64,000 nucleotides of DNA from HGM04593 sp045657945 (GTDB taxonomy: Bacteria > Bacteroidota > Bacteroidia > Bacteroidales > Bacteroidaceae). The DNA lies in contig JAZOUB010000037.1 in the NCBI GenBank assembly GCA_045657945.1, positions 62,001-126,000 of the forward strand, in the 5' to 3' direction. Under the pieces are notes generated by a model. It was not told the DNA's origin, searched no databases, and worked only from the letters and a program-made list of their open reading frames with translations. Made by a program: the position numbers and the translations under genes. Below are positions 7,603 to 17,304 of this stretch, piece after piece. The first letter of the stretch is position 1. Each line of letters begins with the position of its first letter.

Positions 7603-8867
7603 AACAGAACATCGATGTATTATTAGGCCTCCAGTGGGGTGACGAAGGAAAAGGTAAAGTCGTTGACGTGTTGACACCGAACTATGATGTCGTTGCGCGT
7701 TTTCAGGGTGGTCCGAATGCCGGACACACATTGGAGTTCGATGGCAAGAAATTCGTTTTGCGTTCTATCCCATCGGGTATATTCCAGGGAGGTAAAGTAA
7801 ATATCATAGGAAACGGCGTGGTGCTTGACCCAGCACTCTTCAAAGGCGAAGCCGAAAGCCTTATTGAGGCCGGCTACGACTTGACCAAGAACCTTTACAT
7901 TTCAAAGAAGGCACACCTTATCCTGCCTACACACCGCGTACTTGACGCAGCATACGAGGCTGCCAAAGGCGATGCCAAAGTGGGTACCACAGGAAAGGGT
8001 ATTGGTCCCACATACACCGACAAGATAAGCCGTAACGGCTTGCGCGTCGGCGACATCCTTGAGAACTTTGAGCAGAAGTATGCCCAAGCCAAGGGACGTC
8101 ATGAGCAGATTCTCAAGGACATGAACTACAGCTACGACATCACTGAGATTGAGAAAGAGTGGCTCGCGGCTGTAGAGTACTTGAAGAAGTTCCGCCTTAT
8201 TGACAGCGAGCAGCTCATCAACGACCTGATGAATGAGGGCAAATCAATCCTTTGTGAGGGTGCACAGGGAAGCATGCTCGACATTGACTTCGGCAGCTAC
8301 CCATTCGTTACATCTTCGAACACTGTATGCGCTGGTGCTTGTACCGGTTTGGGTGTTGCTCCCAACAGAATTGGCAACGTATATGGTATAACAAAGGCAT
8401 ACTGCACACGCGTAGGTGCAGGACCATTCCCAACCGAACTCTTTGACGAGGTTGGCAAGGAGATGCGCGACAGAGGCCACGAATATGGTGCAGTTACAGG
8501 ACGTGAACGCCGTTGCGGCTGGATTGACCTTGTAGCATTGAAATACACTATCATGATCAACGGTGTAACACACCTCATCCTCATGAAGAGCGACGTACTT
8601 GACACATTCCCAACCATCAAGGCCTGCATCGCATACAAGAAGAACGGTGAGACATTGACCCACCTGCCATACGACATTGATGGCGTTGAACCGGTATATA
8701 CCGAAATCAAGGGCTGGATGAGTGACCTTACCAAACTCAAGAGCGAGGAAGAGTTACCACAGGCATTCAAGGACTACATTGCATTCCTTGAGAAGGAACT
8801 TGGTGTACCCGTGAAGTACCTTTCAATAGGCCCTGATCGCGACCAGACCATTACCCGTTCCATCTAA
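7599..8867 (+). CDS. purA: Adenylosuccinate synthetase
   Basis: 422 residues, full length. It joins IMP and aspartate using GTP to give adenylosuccinate, the first step from IMP to AMP. The N-terminal GTP-binding signature is LGLQWGDEGKGKVVD (residues ~9-23), with the catalytic Asp and Lys inside it. The second signature, VGTTGKGIGPTY, follows near residue 130, and the family's EGAQGSMLDIDFG and TGRERRCGW segments are present. Cytoplasmic. The start overlaps the fur-like stop by four bases, and the zinc peptidase follows after a 32-base gap. Confidence 0.97.
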   Translation: MKQNIDVLLGLQWGDEGKGKVVDVLTPNYDVVARFQGGPNAGHTLEFDGKKFVLRSIPSGIFQGGKVNIIGNGVVLDPALFKGEAESLIEAGYDLTKNLYISKKAHLILPTHRVLDAAYEAAKGDAKVGTTGKGIGPTYTDKISRNGLRVGDILENFEQKYAQAKGRHEQILKDMNYSYDITEIEKEWLAAVEYLKKFRLIDSEQLINDLMNEGKSILCEGAQGSMLDIDFGSYPFVTSSNTVCAGACTGLGVAPNRIGNVYGITKAYCTRVGAGPFPTELFDEVGKEMRDRGHEYGAVTGRERRCGWIDLVALKYTIMINGVTHLILMKSDVLDTFPTIKACIAYKKNGETLTHLPYDIDGVEPVYTEIKGWMSDLTKLKSEEELPQAFKDYIAFLEKELGVPVKYLSIGPDRDQTITRSI

Positions 8868-8899
8868 AAGTTTAATGGACTACATAAAATCTAATAGTT

Positions 8900-9631
8900 A
8901 TGATTACATCAGCAATCACATTCTTAGAACAGACCGCTGAAAAGAGCAACAGCTTCAACGTTACCTATTTAGTAATTTTTATCGGTATCGCGATCCTGAG
9001 CTTCATCATACAGGCAAATCTTAAAAGCAAATTTGAGAAATACTCAAAAATACCGACAGCTATGACCGGACACGACGTTGCCGTGAAGATGTTGCACGAT
9101 GCCGGCATTTACGATGTCAAGGTAACAAGTACACGCGGCACATTGACCGACCACTACAACCCTATCACAAAGACCGTAAACCTGAGCGAAGGTGTTTACA
9201 ACTCGGCAAGCGTTGCAGCTGCAGCTGTTGCAGCACACGAGTGCGGACATGCGATTCAGCACGCCAAGGCATACGCACCACTCAAGATGCGTTCGGCTCT
9301 TGTTCCCGTTGTTTCATTCTCATCGAACATCATGATGTGGGTATTGCTCATTGGTATCCTCACTGTTGAGACTATGCCTGGACTCCTGCTTGCAGGAATC
9401 ATCCTGTTTGCATTGACAACACTCTTCAGTTTCATCACTCTCCCAGTTGAGGTTGATGCAAGCCGCAGAGCTATCGTTTGGTTGCAATCAGCAGGAATCA
9501 CAAATGCAAGTAACCACAAATATGCATGCAGTGCATTGCGTTCGGCAGCATACACATACGTAATTGCAGCATTGTCATCATTGGCAACACTGCTCTACTA
9601 TGTTATGATATTCATGAACAGACGAGACTAA
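8900..9631 (+). CDS. YugP-type membrane zinc metallopeptidase
   Basis: 243 residues. One transmembrane helix near the N-terminus (VTYLVIFIGIAILSFII) is followed by a conserved domain with HECGH (His113, Glu114, His117), the zinc and catalytic motif. Two or three more hydrophobic helices follow, with PVEVDASRRA between them probably supplying the third zinc ligand. This matches the neutral zinc metallopeptidase family named after YugP; substrates are unknown. It sits between purA and hisS on the same strand with short gaps, probably in the same transcript. It differs from the M48/HtpX family in its shorter length and HECGH context. Confidence 0.85.
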   Translation: MITSAITFLEQTAEKSNSFNVTYLVIFIGIAILSFIIQANLKSKFEKYSKIPTAMTGHDVAVKMLHDAGIYDVKVTSTRGTLTDHYNPITKTVNLSEGVYNSASVAAAAVAAHECGHAIQHAKAYAPLKMRSALVPVVSFSSNIMMWVLLIGILTVETMPGLLLAGIILFALTTLFSFITLPVEVDASRRAIVWLQSAGITNASNHKYACSALRSAAYTYVIAALSSLATLLYYVMIFMNRRD

Positions 9632-9637
9632 TTGACA

Positions 9638-10999
9638 ATGGCAGCAAAACCATCCATACCAAAGGGAACAAGAGACTTCTCTCCAGTAGAAATGTCTCGC
9701 AGGAATTACATTTTCGACACCATACGCAAGGCTTTTCATCTGTTCGGATTCCAGCAGATTGAGACACCTGCAATGGAAAACCTCTCAACCCTGATGGGAA
9801 AGTATGGCGAAGAGGGCGACAAACTACTTTTCAAAATACAGAACTCGGGCGACTACTTTAAGGGATTGACCGACGAGGAACTCCTTGGCCGCAACGCAGC
9901 CAAACTCGCATCAAAGTTCTGCGAGAAGGGTTTGCGCTACGACCTCACCGTACCTTTTGCACGCTACGTGGTCATGCACCGCGAGGAACTCTCATTCCCA
10001 TTCAAGCGCTACCAGATACAGCCCGTATGGCGTGCCGACCGTCCACAGAAAGGACGTTATCGCGAGTTCTACCAGTGCGATGCCGACATCATCGGCAACA
10101 ACTCGCTCATCAACGAGGTGGAACTCATACAGCTCATTGACTACGTCTTTGAGAAGCTCAACATACGCGTTGCAATAAAGCTCAACAACCGCAAGGTGCT
10201 TGCAGGCATTGCCGATGTAATCGGAGAGCCCGAGAAGATTATCGACATCACCGTTGCCATTGACAAGATTGACAAGATTGGTCTTGACGGAGTAATTGCC
10301 GAACTCAAGAGCAAGGAAATCAGTGACGAGTCAATCGAGAAGCTCCTGCCAATCCTCAAGGCCCAGGGCAACAACGAGGAGAAGATGCAGATTCTCGCCG
10401 AGACACTCAAAGGTAACGCTACGGGCGAGAAGGGTGTCGAGGAACTCCAGTTCATCCTTGACACAATAAAGAGCGTAGGCATAAAGAGCACACTCGACAT
10501 TGACCTCACACTTGCACGTGGCCTCAACTACTACACAGGCGCGATCCTTGAGGTCAAGGCACTTGACGTTGCTATTGGCAGTATCACCGGCGGTGGACGA
10601 TATGACAACCTCACCGGTGTGTTCGGCATGGACGGCATGTCGGGCGTGGGAATCTCATTCGGCGCCGACCGCATCTATGATGTAATGAACCAGCTCGACC
10701 TCTACCCACAGGATGCCATCAGCACCACAAAGGTTATGTTCGTGAATTTTGGCGAGAAGGAGGCAATGCGTTCACTGCAAATTATCGGGCAGTTGCGCAA
10801 GGCCGGCATCTCGGCCGAACTGTTCCCAAGCAGCGACAAGATGAAGAAGCAGATGGGATATGCCAACAACAAGGCAATTCCTTTTGTTGCCATCATCGGC
10901 GAGCAGGAGATGACTGACGGCACTGTTGCACTCAAGAACATGACAACCGGCGAGCAGAAAACAGTCACAGCCGAAGAACTGAAGAACATTCTGGCATAA
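9638..10999 (+). CDS. hisS: Histidyl-tRNA synthetase
   Basis: 453 residues. A class II aminoacyl-tRNA synthetase: motif 1 region (KAFHLFGFQQIETP), motif 2 (YQIQPVWRADRPQKGRYREF), the His-specific LARGLNYYTG, motif 3 (GISFGADRIYD) and a C-terminal anticodon-binding domain beginning about KVMFVNFG. It charges tRNA-His. The ATG at 9638 is preferred to the TTG two codons upstream that abuts the preceding stop. It follows the zinc peptidase by only six bases. A large stem-loop follows the gene. Confidence 0.97.
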   Translation: MAAKPSIPKGTRDFSPVEMSRRNYIFDTIRKAFHLFGFQQIETPAMENLSTLMGKYGEEGDKLLFKIQNSGDYFKGLTDEELLGRNAAKLASKFCEKGLRYDLTVPFARYVVMHREELSFPFKRYQIQPVWRADRPQKGRYREFYQCDADIIGNNSLINEVELIQLIDYVFEKLNIRVAIKLNNRKVLAGIADVIGEPEKIIDITVAIDKIDKIGLDGVIAELKSKEISDESIEKLLPILKAQGNNEEKMQILAETLKGNATGEKGVEELQFILDTIKSVGIKSTLDIDLTLARGLNYYTGAILEVKALDVAIGSITGGGRYDNLTGVFGMDGMSGVGISFGADRIYDVMNQLDLYPQDAISTTKVMFVNFGEKEAMRSLQIIGQLRKAGISAELFPSSDKMKKQMGYANNKAIPFVAIIGEQEMTDGTVALKNMTTGEQKTVTAEELKNILA

Positions 11000-11018
11000 G
11001 TTAAGCCAACCCTGATAA

Positions 11019-11057
11019 TATCATCGGAGCCTTGACAAGGTCAGGGCTCCGATGATA
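11019..11057 (+). terminator. Stem-loop after hisS
   Basis: A 13-base perfect inverted repeat (TATCATCGGAGCC with GGCTCCGATGATA) with a 13-base loop. The T run is weak, so it may be a terminator or an mRNA-stabilising 3' structure. Confidence 0.65.
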
Positions 11058-11120
11058 CATATAAACGGTGTCATTGTGTCAAAATATCCCCAATTCAACC
11101 TAAAATAAATAAAATTTATT

Positions 11121-11150
11121 TTGTTCTCTTTTTTGTTTGCACTACCTTTG
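11121..11150 (+). promoter_or_regulatory. Promoter of pta-ackA
   Basis: TTG at 11121-11123, a 19-base spacer and TACCTTTG at 11143-11150: one of the clearest matches to the Bacteroidetes housekeeping promoter in the window. The leader before pta is about 70 bases. Confidence 0.75.
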
Positions 11151-11224
11151 TATTCAGTATGCCTGCGTGATAACACTCCACAGACAGAAAGACGAAGAAT
11201 ATTTAATTAAAATAAAGGAAAACT

Positions 11225-12235
11225 ATGGATGTTATTAAGAATTTGATTGAGCGCGCTCAGCAAAACAAGCAGCGCATCGTTCTCCCCGAGGGTACCGAGG
11301 AGCGTACATTGAAGGCTGCCGACAAGGCAGTTGCCGATGGCATTGCAGAGATTATCCTTCTTGGCAACAAAGAGGAAATCCTGTCACTTGCACAGCAGCA
11401 TGGTCTTGCAAACATTGAGAAGGCTACCATCATTGATCCATGCAACAACCCCGACGCCGAGAAGTATGCAAACCTGCTCTTCGAACTACGCAAGGCTAAG
11501 GGCATGACAATGGAGGATGCACAGAAACTCGTTTGCAACCCATTGTATCTTGGTTGCCTCATCATCAAAAACGGTGATGCTGATGGTCAGGTAGCAGGTG
11601 CACTCAACACAACAGGTAATGTATTGCGCCCAGCATTGCAGATTATCAAGACAACTCCAGGCATCAGCTGCGTAAGCGGTGCCATGATGCTCATCACAAA
11701 TGCAAAGGAGTATGGCGAGGATGGAGTTCTCTTTGTTGCCGACGTTGCTGTCACCCCACAGCCCGATGCAAACCAACTCTCTCAGATTGCAGTCTGCACA
11801 GCACAGACAGCAAAGGCTATCGCAGGTTTCGAGGAGCCACGTGTTGCAATGCTCAGCTTCTCTACAAAGGGCTCGGCAAAGCACGAGATGGTTGACAAGG
11901 TTGTTGAGGCAACAAGACTTGCACACGAGCTTGATCCAGAATTATCTCTTGACGGCGAGTTACAGGCCGACGCTGCACTTGTTCCTTTCGTAGGCCAGAG
12001 CAAGGCTCCGGGTTCAAAGGTTGCCGGCAAGGCAAATGTTCTTGTATTCCCAGACCTTGGTGCAGGCAACATCGGTTACAAGCTCGTTCAGCGCCTGGGT
12101 AACGCCGAGGCTATCGGCCCCGTTCTTCAGGGTATCGCACGTCCTGTAAACGACCTTTCACGCGGTTGCTCTATTGAGGATGTTTATATGATGATTGCAA
12201 TCACCGCCAACCAGGCTATTGCAGCAAAGAAGTAA
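11225..12235 (+). CDS. pta: Phosphate acetyltransferase
   Basis: 336 residues, the short single-domain form. It interconverts acetyl-CoA and acetyl phosphate. Recognisable segments are RIVLPEGTEERTL at the N-terminus, DGQVAGALNTTGN in the middle and VFPDLGAGNIGYKL near residue 280, all typical of the PTA/PTB family. ackA follows after 30 bases, giving the usual acetate-forming ATP-yielding pair. A butyryl-type relative is unlikely given the acetate kinase neighbour and the segment matches. Confidence 0.95.
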   Translation: MDVIKNLIERAQQNKQRIVLPEGTEERTLKAADKAVADGIAEIILLGNKEEILSLAQQHGLANIEKATIIDPCNNPDAEKYANLLFELRKAKGMTMEDAQKLVCNPLYLGCLIIKNGDADGQVAGALNTTGNVLRPALQIIKTTPGISCVSGAMMLITNAKEYGEDGVLFVADVAVTPQPDANQLSQIAVCTAQTAKAIAGFEEPRVAMLSFSTKGSAKHEMVDKVVEATRLAHELDPELSLDGELQADAALVPFVGQSKAPGSKVAGKANVLVFPDLGAGNIGYKLVQRLGNAEAIGPVLQGIARPVNDLSRGCSIEDVYMMIAITANQAIAAKK

Positions 12236-12265
12236 TCCGGATAACAAACAAAAAAACACATAACA

Positions 12266-13471
12266 ATGAAAATACTTGTATTGAACTGCGGAAGTTCATC
12301 AATCAAATATCAGCTTATTGACATTGAGTCAAAGGATGTAATCGCAAAGGGTGGTATTGAGAAGATTGGCCTCGAGGGCTCATTCATCAAATTCAATCTC
12401 CCCAACGGCGAGAAGGAGACAATCTTCGCGTCAATTCCCGAACACACAATCGGTGTACGCCTTATCTTCGATGTACTTACAAGCGAGAAATTCGGTGCCA
12501 TCGGTTCTATCGACGAGATTGACGCTGTAGGTCACCGCATGGTACACGGTGGTGAGAAGTTCAGTGCTTCTACCCTGCTCACCGACGAGGTTCTCGAGGT
12601 ATTCGAGGCTTGCAACGACCTTGCACCACTCCACAACCCTGCAAACCTCAAGGGTGTAAATGCTGTGAAAGAGGTAGCTCCCGAAATGCCACAGGTTGGT
12701 GTATTCGACACAGCATTCCACCAGACAATGCCCGACTATGCATACATGTACGCCCTCCCATACGAGCTCTACGAGAAGTATGGCGTGCGTCGCTACGGTT
12801 TCCACGGAACATCACACCGTTACATCACAAAGCGCGCGTTGGAGATGTTGAACATGCCTGCCGAGGGTAGCAAGATCATCACTTGCCACATCGGTAATGG
12901 TGCATCTGTCGCAGCGGTAAAGGACGGCAAGAGTGTTGATACATCTATGGGTATGACTCCGCTTGCAGGCTTGATGATGGGTACACGAAGCGGTGATGTC
13001 GATCCGGGTATTTTCCCATACGTTATGGACAAGACCGGTCTTGACATGCAGGGCATGATCGATATGCTCAACAAGAAGTCGGGTGTTGCCGGTATCACAG
13101 GAATTTCATCGGACATGCGTGAGGTCAAGGCTGCTGCTGACGAGGGCAACAAGCGTGCACAGCTCTCTAACACAATGAACTTCTACCGCATCAAGAAGTA
13201 CATCGGTGCATACGCTGCAGCCATGGGCGGTGTTGATGTAATCATCTTCGCAGGTGGTGTCGGCGAGAACCAGCAGGATTGTCGCGAGGCAGCACTCGAG
13301 GGTCTTGAGTTCCTTGGTGTAAAGCTCGACAAGGAGGTCAATGCAAAGATGCGTGGTGAAGAGGCAGTTCTCTCAACTCCCGATTCAAAGGTTAAAGTAT
13401 TGCTTATTCCAACAGATGAGGAGATGATGATTGCAAGCGACACTTACGAGATTGTAAAGAACATGAAGTAA
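12266..13471 (+). CDS. ackA: Acetate kinase
   Basis: 401 residues, full length for the ASKHA-fold acetate kinase. Signature 1 is VLNCGSSSIKYQL at the start and signature 2 is around RRYGFHGTSHRYI. The ATP-binding GHIGNGAS-like segment is CHIGNGASV, and FAGGVGEN lies near the C-terminus. It transfers phosphate from acetyl phosphate to ADP, giving acetate and ATP, the main fermentative acetate route in Bacteroidales. Second gene of the pta operon, closed by a strong terminator. Confidence 0.97.
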   Translation: MKILVLNCGSSSIKYQLIDIESKDVIAKGGIEKIGLEGSFIKFNLPNGEKETIFASIPEHTIGVRLIFDVLTSEKFGAIGSIDEIDAVGHRMVHGGEKFSASTLLTDEVLEVFEACNDLAPLHNPANLKGVNAVKEVAPEMPQVGVFDTAFHQTMPDYAYMYALPYELYEKYGVRRYGFHGTSHRYITKRALEMLNMPAEGSKIITCHIGNGASVAAVKDGKSVDTSMGMTPLAGLMMGTRSGDVDPGIFPYVMDKTGLDMQGMIDMLNKKSGVAGITGISSDMREVKAAADEGNKRAQLSNTMNFYRIKKYIGAYAAAMGGVDVIIFAGGVGENQQDCREAALEGLEFLGVKLDKEVNAKMRGEEAVLSTPDSKVKVLLIPTDEEMMIASDTYEIVKNMK

Positions 13472-13488
13472 TCATACAACCCCAAAAA

Positions 13489-13528
13489 CAAAGGCATCCA
13501 TTTGCAAAATGGATGCCTTTGTTTTTTT
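13489..13528 (+). terminator. Terminator of pta-ackA
   Basis: Perfect stem (CAAAGGCATCCATTT with AAATGGATGCCTTTG, 13489-13521, short loop) followed by a run of seven T. Confidence 0.92.
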
Positions 13529-13548
13529 ATCACCTAACAATTACATTC

Positions 13549-14385
13549 TCACTCTTTTGAAGTTGCGTTCGAACGCTCTTCGCTTCTTTTGAGGAAGTCG
13601 AGCATATATCTCGCCTCATCAAGCATATCATCGGCCATCTGTACTACCTTTATTGCCTGCGTCAACTCCAGTACCTGTCGCAAAGCATCAGCATCTGACT
13701 GGCGTAAGGTATAAGTAACCTTACCATTACCACCGGAGAGTTCTACCTCAATAGTCCCCTGTGCGGCAAGAATAAAATCCACCAGTCCGTCATCCTCGCC
13801 ATACTTGTAGTCACGACGTTCATTATTCACTCCCAACTCCTTATAATTCCTTTCCAGAAATGGCTTATCACAAGAAGCGTAAGCGCCGTTCGAGGATAAT
13901 TTAACCGTTGTATGCTTTATACTCTTTCCACGATAGAATGATGTCAGATACATGGCACCATCCTCATAAACACTTGCCCTTATAAAATTATTCTGGGCAT
14001 TCTGTGCTATATTCTGCGACTTAGCAGTGTAGTACCCTCTATCCTGGTATCTCTTATCCTTGTTGAACACCATTTTTGCAGCCAACGAATCGCGCACGGC
14101 AACAAGCCCATTCAACTCTGATTCAAAGAAGAGGAGATCGCGCTCTTTCTCCTTTATCATAACTTCACGGCGCAACACCTCAGCCTCGCGCAACGTTTTA
14201 TATGCTTTGGGAGAAACAACCCTTATACTGTCAATTAGTATTCGTGCACTATTGTACTTGCCGTTTTCGAACTCAGTACGTGCTTGCGCAAGCAAATCGT
14301 CAGCCGCCTGTTCCACCTTTGAGTTGCAAGAGAAAAGCAACAAGGCTACAACTGCAAACGGAAATATCTTAGATATAACTTTCAT
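13549..14385 (-). CDS. Lipoprotein of unknown function with a helical N-terminal region
   Basis: 278 residues. A lipobox (LLLFSC, lipidated Cys20) makes it a lipoprotein. After it, a TPR-like helical segment (LLAQARTEFENGKYNSARILIDSI) leads into a predicted coiled-coil (VLRREVMIKEKERDLLFFESEL). A beta-rich part follows (residues ~125-225), then a final helical stretch rich in acidic and basic residues. No catalytic motif is seen and I do not recognise a named family; similar lipoproteins are widespread in Bacteroidales. It is convergent with ackA and divergent from the cca gene, with its own -7 element. Confidence 0.75.
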   Translation of the reverse strand: MKVISKIFPFAVVALLLFSCNSKVEQAADDLLAQARTEFENGKYNSARILIDSIRVVSPKAYKTLREAEVLRREVMIKEKERDLLFFESELNGLVAVRDSLAAKMVFNKDKRYQDRGYYTAKSQNIAQNAQNNFIRASVYEDGAMYLTSFYRGKSIKHTTVKLSSNGAYASCDKPFLERNYKELGVNNERRDYKYGEDDGLVDFILAAQGTIEVELSGGNGKVTYTLRQSDADALRQVLELTQAIKVVQMADDMLDEARYMLDFLKRSEERSNATSKE

Positions 14386-14405
14386 AATAGTTCTTCATGT
14401 TTCCA

Positions 14406-14413
14406 CAAAAATA
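14406..14413 (-). promoter_or_regulatory. -7 element for the 13.5 kb lipoprotein gene
   Basis: On the minus strand TATTTTTG, an exact TAnnTTTG match, 20 bases upstream of the ATG at 14385. Confidence 0.5.
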
Positions 14414-14519
14414 GCACTATTAATCGTGAATTACGGCATCATGTCGTTTTTTTTGTCTATCGGAGGGGAGATTTGAACAGTTTTAACAAGCATAGTTTCA
14501 TTTATAACTGCAAATTGAG

Positions 14520-14527
14520 TATCTTTA
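14520..14527 (+). promoter_or_regulatory. Probable -7 element for the CCA-adding enzyme
   Basis: TATCTTTA, one mismatch from TAnnTTTG. It places the transcript start near 14533, so the in-frame ATG at 14529 is unlikely to be used and the start at 14553 is favoured. Confidence 0.4.
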
Positions 14528-14552
14528 CATGCAGAAAAACGAAAGAAGAACA

Positions 14553-15989
14553 ATGTATAAGCCAACAAAAGAGGAACTTTGCAAATTGCTTGACACCCCT
14601 ATCTTACGTAAGATTTCGGAGACTGCCGACGAGTTGGGTATGGAATGCTATGTCGTTGGCGGATATGTACGCGATATATTCCTTGAGCGTCCATCAACCG
14701 ACATTGATGTTGTCGTCGTAGGCAAAGGCATTGAGATGGCACGGGCATTCAGCAAAAAATTGGGCAAAGGAGCACACCTTGCGGTATATGCAAACTTTGG
14801 CACCGCGCAGGTAAAATACAAGGAGCACGAAATAGAGTTCGTAGGTGCACGCAAGGAGAGCTATAGTCACGACTCTCGCAACCCCATTGTTGAGGACGGC
14901 ACCCTTGAAGACGACCAGAACCGTCGCGATTTCACTATAAACGCGATGGCAATATGCCTCAACTCCAATCGTTTCGGCGAGCTTGTGGATCCATTCAATG
15001 GAGTTCTGGATCTTGAAGACCATATTATTAGTACTCCACTTGAACCGGGTATCACATTCAGCGATGACCCGTTGCGAATGATGCGTTGCATACGTTTTGC
15101 CACCCAGCTCAACTTCCACATTGAAGAGGAGACCTTTGAAGCTTTATGCGAGAATAAGGAGCGTATCAAGATTATCTCACGAGAAAGAATCAACGACGAA
15201 CTGAACAAAATACTACTCTCGCCCGTTCCGTCAAAAGGTTTCATAGAACTTGACCGCTGTGGTCTGCTTGAAATAATTTTCCCACAGCTTGCAGCAATGC
15301 AGGGTGTTGAGACACGCAATGGATACAGCCATAAAGAGATGTTCTACCACACACTTGAGGTACTTGACAACATAGCAAAGCACACCAACGACCTGTGGCT
15401 ACGCTGGGCAGCCCTGCTGCACGACATTGGCAAACCCAGAACAAAGCGTTGGGATCCCGTTCTTAAATGGACATTCCACAACCATAATATTGTTGGCGAG
15501 AAGATGGTACTTAAACTGTTCCGCGACTACAAGATGCCGCAGAACGAGAAGATGCGCTATGTTGCGAAACTTGTTTCATTGCACATGCGTCCCATAGCCA
15601 TTGCCGATGACGAAGTAACAGATTCAGCAGTACGTCGCCTGCTTTTTGACGCCGGTGACGACATCGATGACCTGATGATGCTGTGCGAAGCCGACATCAC
15701 ATCCAAGAACGAAGTACGCAAGAAACAATTCCTGAACAATTTCCAGATTGTACGTCAGAAGCTCAAGGACATTGAGGAAAAAGACCGTATCCGCAACTTC
15801 CAACCCCCGGTAAACGGCGAGGAGATAATGCAGATGTTCAATCTTGGTCCATGCGCCGAGATTGGCACACTCAAAAGCGCAGTCAAGGATGCCATACTCG
15901 ATGGAATCATACCGAACGAACACGATGCTGCACTACAATATATTATAGAGTGTGCAGCAAAGATAGGTCTGACGCCATGCAAAGACTAA
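14553..15989 (+). CDS. cca: CCA tRNA nucleotidyltransferase / poly(A) polymerase family protein with HD domain
   Basis: 478 residues. The class II nucleotidyltransferase head shows VVGGYVRD and, a little later, the metal-binding DIDVVVVG. RRDFTINAMA and DPLRMMRCIRFA are the nucleotide-recognition segments of CCA-adding enzymes and poly(A) polymerases. An HD domain follows (LLHDIGKP, about residue 290). It would add or repair the 3' CCA of tRNAs. This matters here because neither tRNA in the window encodes CCA. The start at 14553 is chosen over 14529 on promoter position. A TolC-like gene follows after 16 bases. Confidence 0.92.
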   Translation: MYKPTKEELCKLLDTPILRKISETADELGMECYVVGGYVRDIFLERPSTDIDVVVVGKGIEMARAFSKKLGKGAHLAVYANFGTAQVKYKEHEIEFVGARKESYSHDSRNPIVEDGTLEDDQNRRDFTINAMAICLNSNRFGELVDPFNGVLDLEDHIISTPLEPGITFSDDPLRMMRCIRFATQLNFHIEEETFEALCENKERIKIISRERINDELNKILLSPVPSKGFIELDRCGLLEIIFPQLAAMQGVETRNGYSHKEMFYHTLEVLDNIAKHTNDLWLRWAALLHDIGKPRTKRWDPVLKWTFHNHNIVGEKMVLKLFRDYKMPQNEKMRYVAKLVSLHMRPIAIADDEVTDSAVRRLLFDAGDDIDDLMMLCEADITSKNEVRKKQFLNNFQIVRQKLKDIEEKDRIRNFQPPVNGEEIMQMFNLGPCAEIGTLKSAVKDAILDGIIPNEHDAALQYIIECAAKIGLTPCKD

Positions 15990-16005
15990 CCACTACTGAA
16001 AGACT

Positions 16006-17238
16006 ATGAAAAAAGCCCTCTTTATATTTACTTCGATATTTGCGATTACGGCAGCCAAAGCACAGGAAATCTCATATAGCGAGTACATGGAACGTGTATT
16101 CAGCAACAACATTGCCCTCACGGCCAGGAACATGGACATAGAGATTGCCGATGCCACATTAAAGAGCAGTAAAATATACAACGACCCTACCATTGCATTG
16201 ACATACACCAACAACGAGGACTGGAGCAAGGGACTTGGACAAGGTATTGAATTGGAATTGAGCCGCACATTTACCTTTGGTGTACGCCGTAGCCGCATAG
16301 ATCTTGCCGAGAGCGAGCGCACACAATCGATAGCTCTGTTGGAGGAGTACATGCGCAATTTCCGCGCCGATGCCACAATTGCATATCTTGAACATCTGCG
16401 TGCGAAGATGTTACTTGAAGAGGCCACCGGAATATATGAGGACCTTTGCGAAGTATCTGCCAACGACAGCGTGCGATATGTACGTGGCGACATTGCACAA
16501 AGTGATTGGCTCGAGAGCCGCATGGCGCAAGGCGTTGCCAAGAATGTCATGCTCGCAGCCGAGGCCGAACTATGCAACACAGCTATTAAATTAGGGTATT
16601 ACATGGGGAATCTTGAAAGCGCCAGCACCTTGAACGGCACCGGCACTTTAGCAATCAACGAACAGGTGGCACCGTTGGAACACTACACTACAGAGGCTCT
16701 TGAGCACCGTGCCGACCTAGTAGTCGCACTTAGCAAGGCCGATATTGCAGTTGCAGCACAGAAGTTCAACAAGGCACAACGCCGCCCTGAACTGGATGTC
16801 ACACTTGGTGCAACATACAACATCGCCGCCCCCGACTTCACAACGATAAAAGCAGGCGTTGCAATGCCACTTAAATTCTCAAACCTGAACAAAGGAGCAA
16901 AACTACAGGATGAGTTCCTTGTAAAACAGGCAAACATTGAGATTGAAGATGCACGTCTTGTTGTTGCAGCAGAGGTAATGCAGGCATATAACAATTATAA
17001 ATATGCAACAAGGCAGAGCGAAACATTCTCAGGTGCAATGCTCAGTGACATGGAAAAGGTTGTAGAGAGCAAGAAAAAGGCATACGAAATGGGGGAAATC
17101 GCATTTCTTGACTATCTAATGGTACAGCGCAATGAAAGTGAAATGCGTGGAGAGTACATCAACGCTCTCTTTGGAAAAGCCGTTGCCTGGGTAGAGCTGC
17201 ACAGGACAACGGGAATAAGATTCAGTTTCGGGAAATGA
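16006..17238 (+). CDS. TolC-family outer membrane efflux protein
   Basis: 410 residues. Signal peptide ending TAAKAQ, then the long amphipathic helices and duplicated layout of TolC/CusC-like channels (SYSEYMERVFSNNIALTA at the start of the first repeat, EALEHRADLVVALSKADIAVA at the second). It would form a trimeric outer membrane tunnel. There is no inner-membrane pump or adaptor beside it; the gene sits 16 bases behind cca, an unusual partner. The RND operon at 23 kb has its own TolC. The sequence resembles the outer membrane parts of CusABC/CzcABC-type metal exporters, but the substrate cannot be told. Confidence 0.85.
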   Translation: MKKALFIFTSIFAITAAKAQEISYSEYMERVFSNNIALTARNMDIEIADATLKSSKIYNDPTIALTYTNNEDWSKGLGQGIELELSRTFTFGVRRSRIDLAESERTQSIALLEEYMRNFRADATIAYLEHLRAKMLLEEATGIYEDLCEVSANDSVRYVRGDIAQSDWLESRMAQGVAKNVMLAAEAELCNTAIKLGYYMGNLESASTLNGTGTLAINEQVAPLEHYTTEALEHRADLVVALSKADIAVAAQKFNKAQRRPELDVTLGATYNIAAPDFTTIKAGVAMPLKFSNLNKGAKLQDEFLVKQANIEIEDARLVVAAEVMQAYNNYKYATRQSETFSGAMLSDMEKVVESKKKAYEMGEIAFLDYLMVQRNESEMRGEYINALFGKAVAWVELHRTTGIRFSFGK

Positions 17239-17254
17239 AAACCTGAATATAAAT

Positions 17255-17304
17255 AAAACATGAGGGTGACCCATTCTGAATGAGTCACCCTCATGTTTTA
17301 TTTA
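17255..17304. terminator. Bidirectional terminator between the TolC-like and phosphoethanolamine-transferase-like genes
   Basis: A 16-base inverted repeat (AAAACATGAGGGTGAC at 17255-17270 with its complement at 17284-17299), A-rich on one side and T-rich on the other, serving both convergent genes. Confidence 0.9.
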
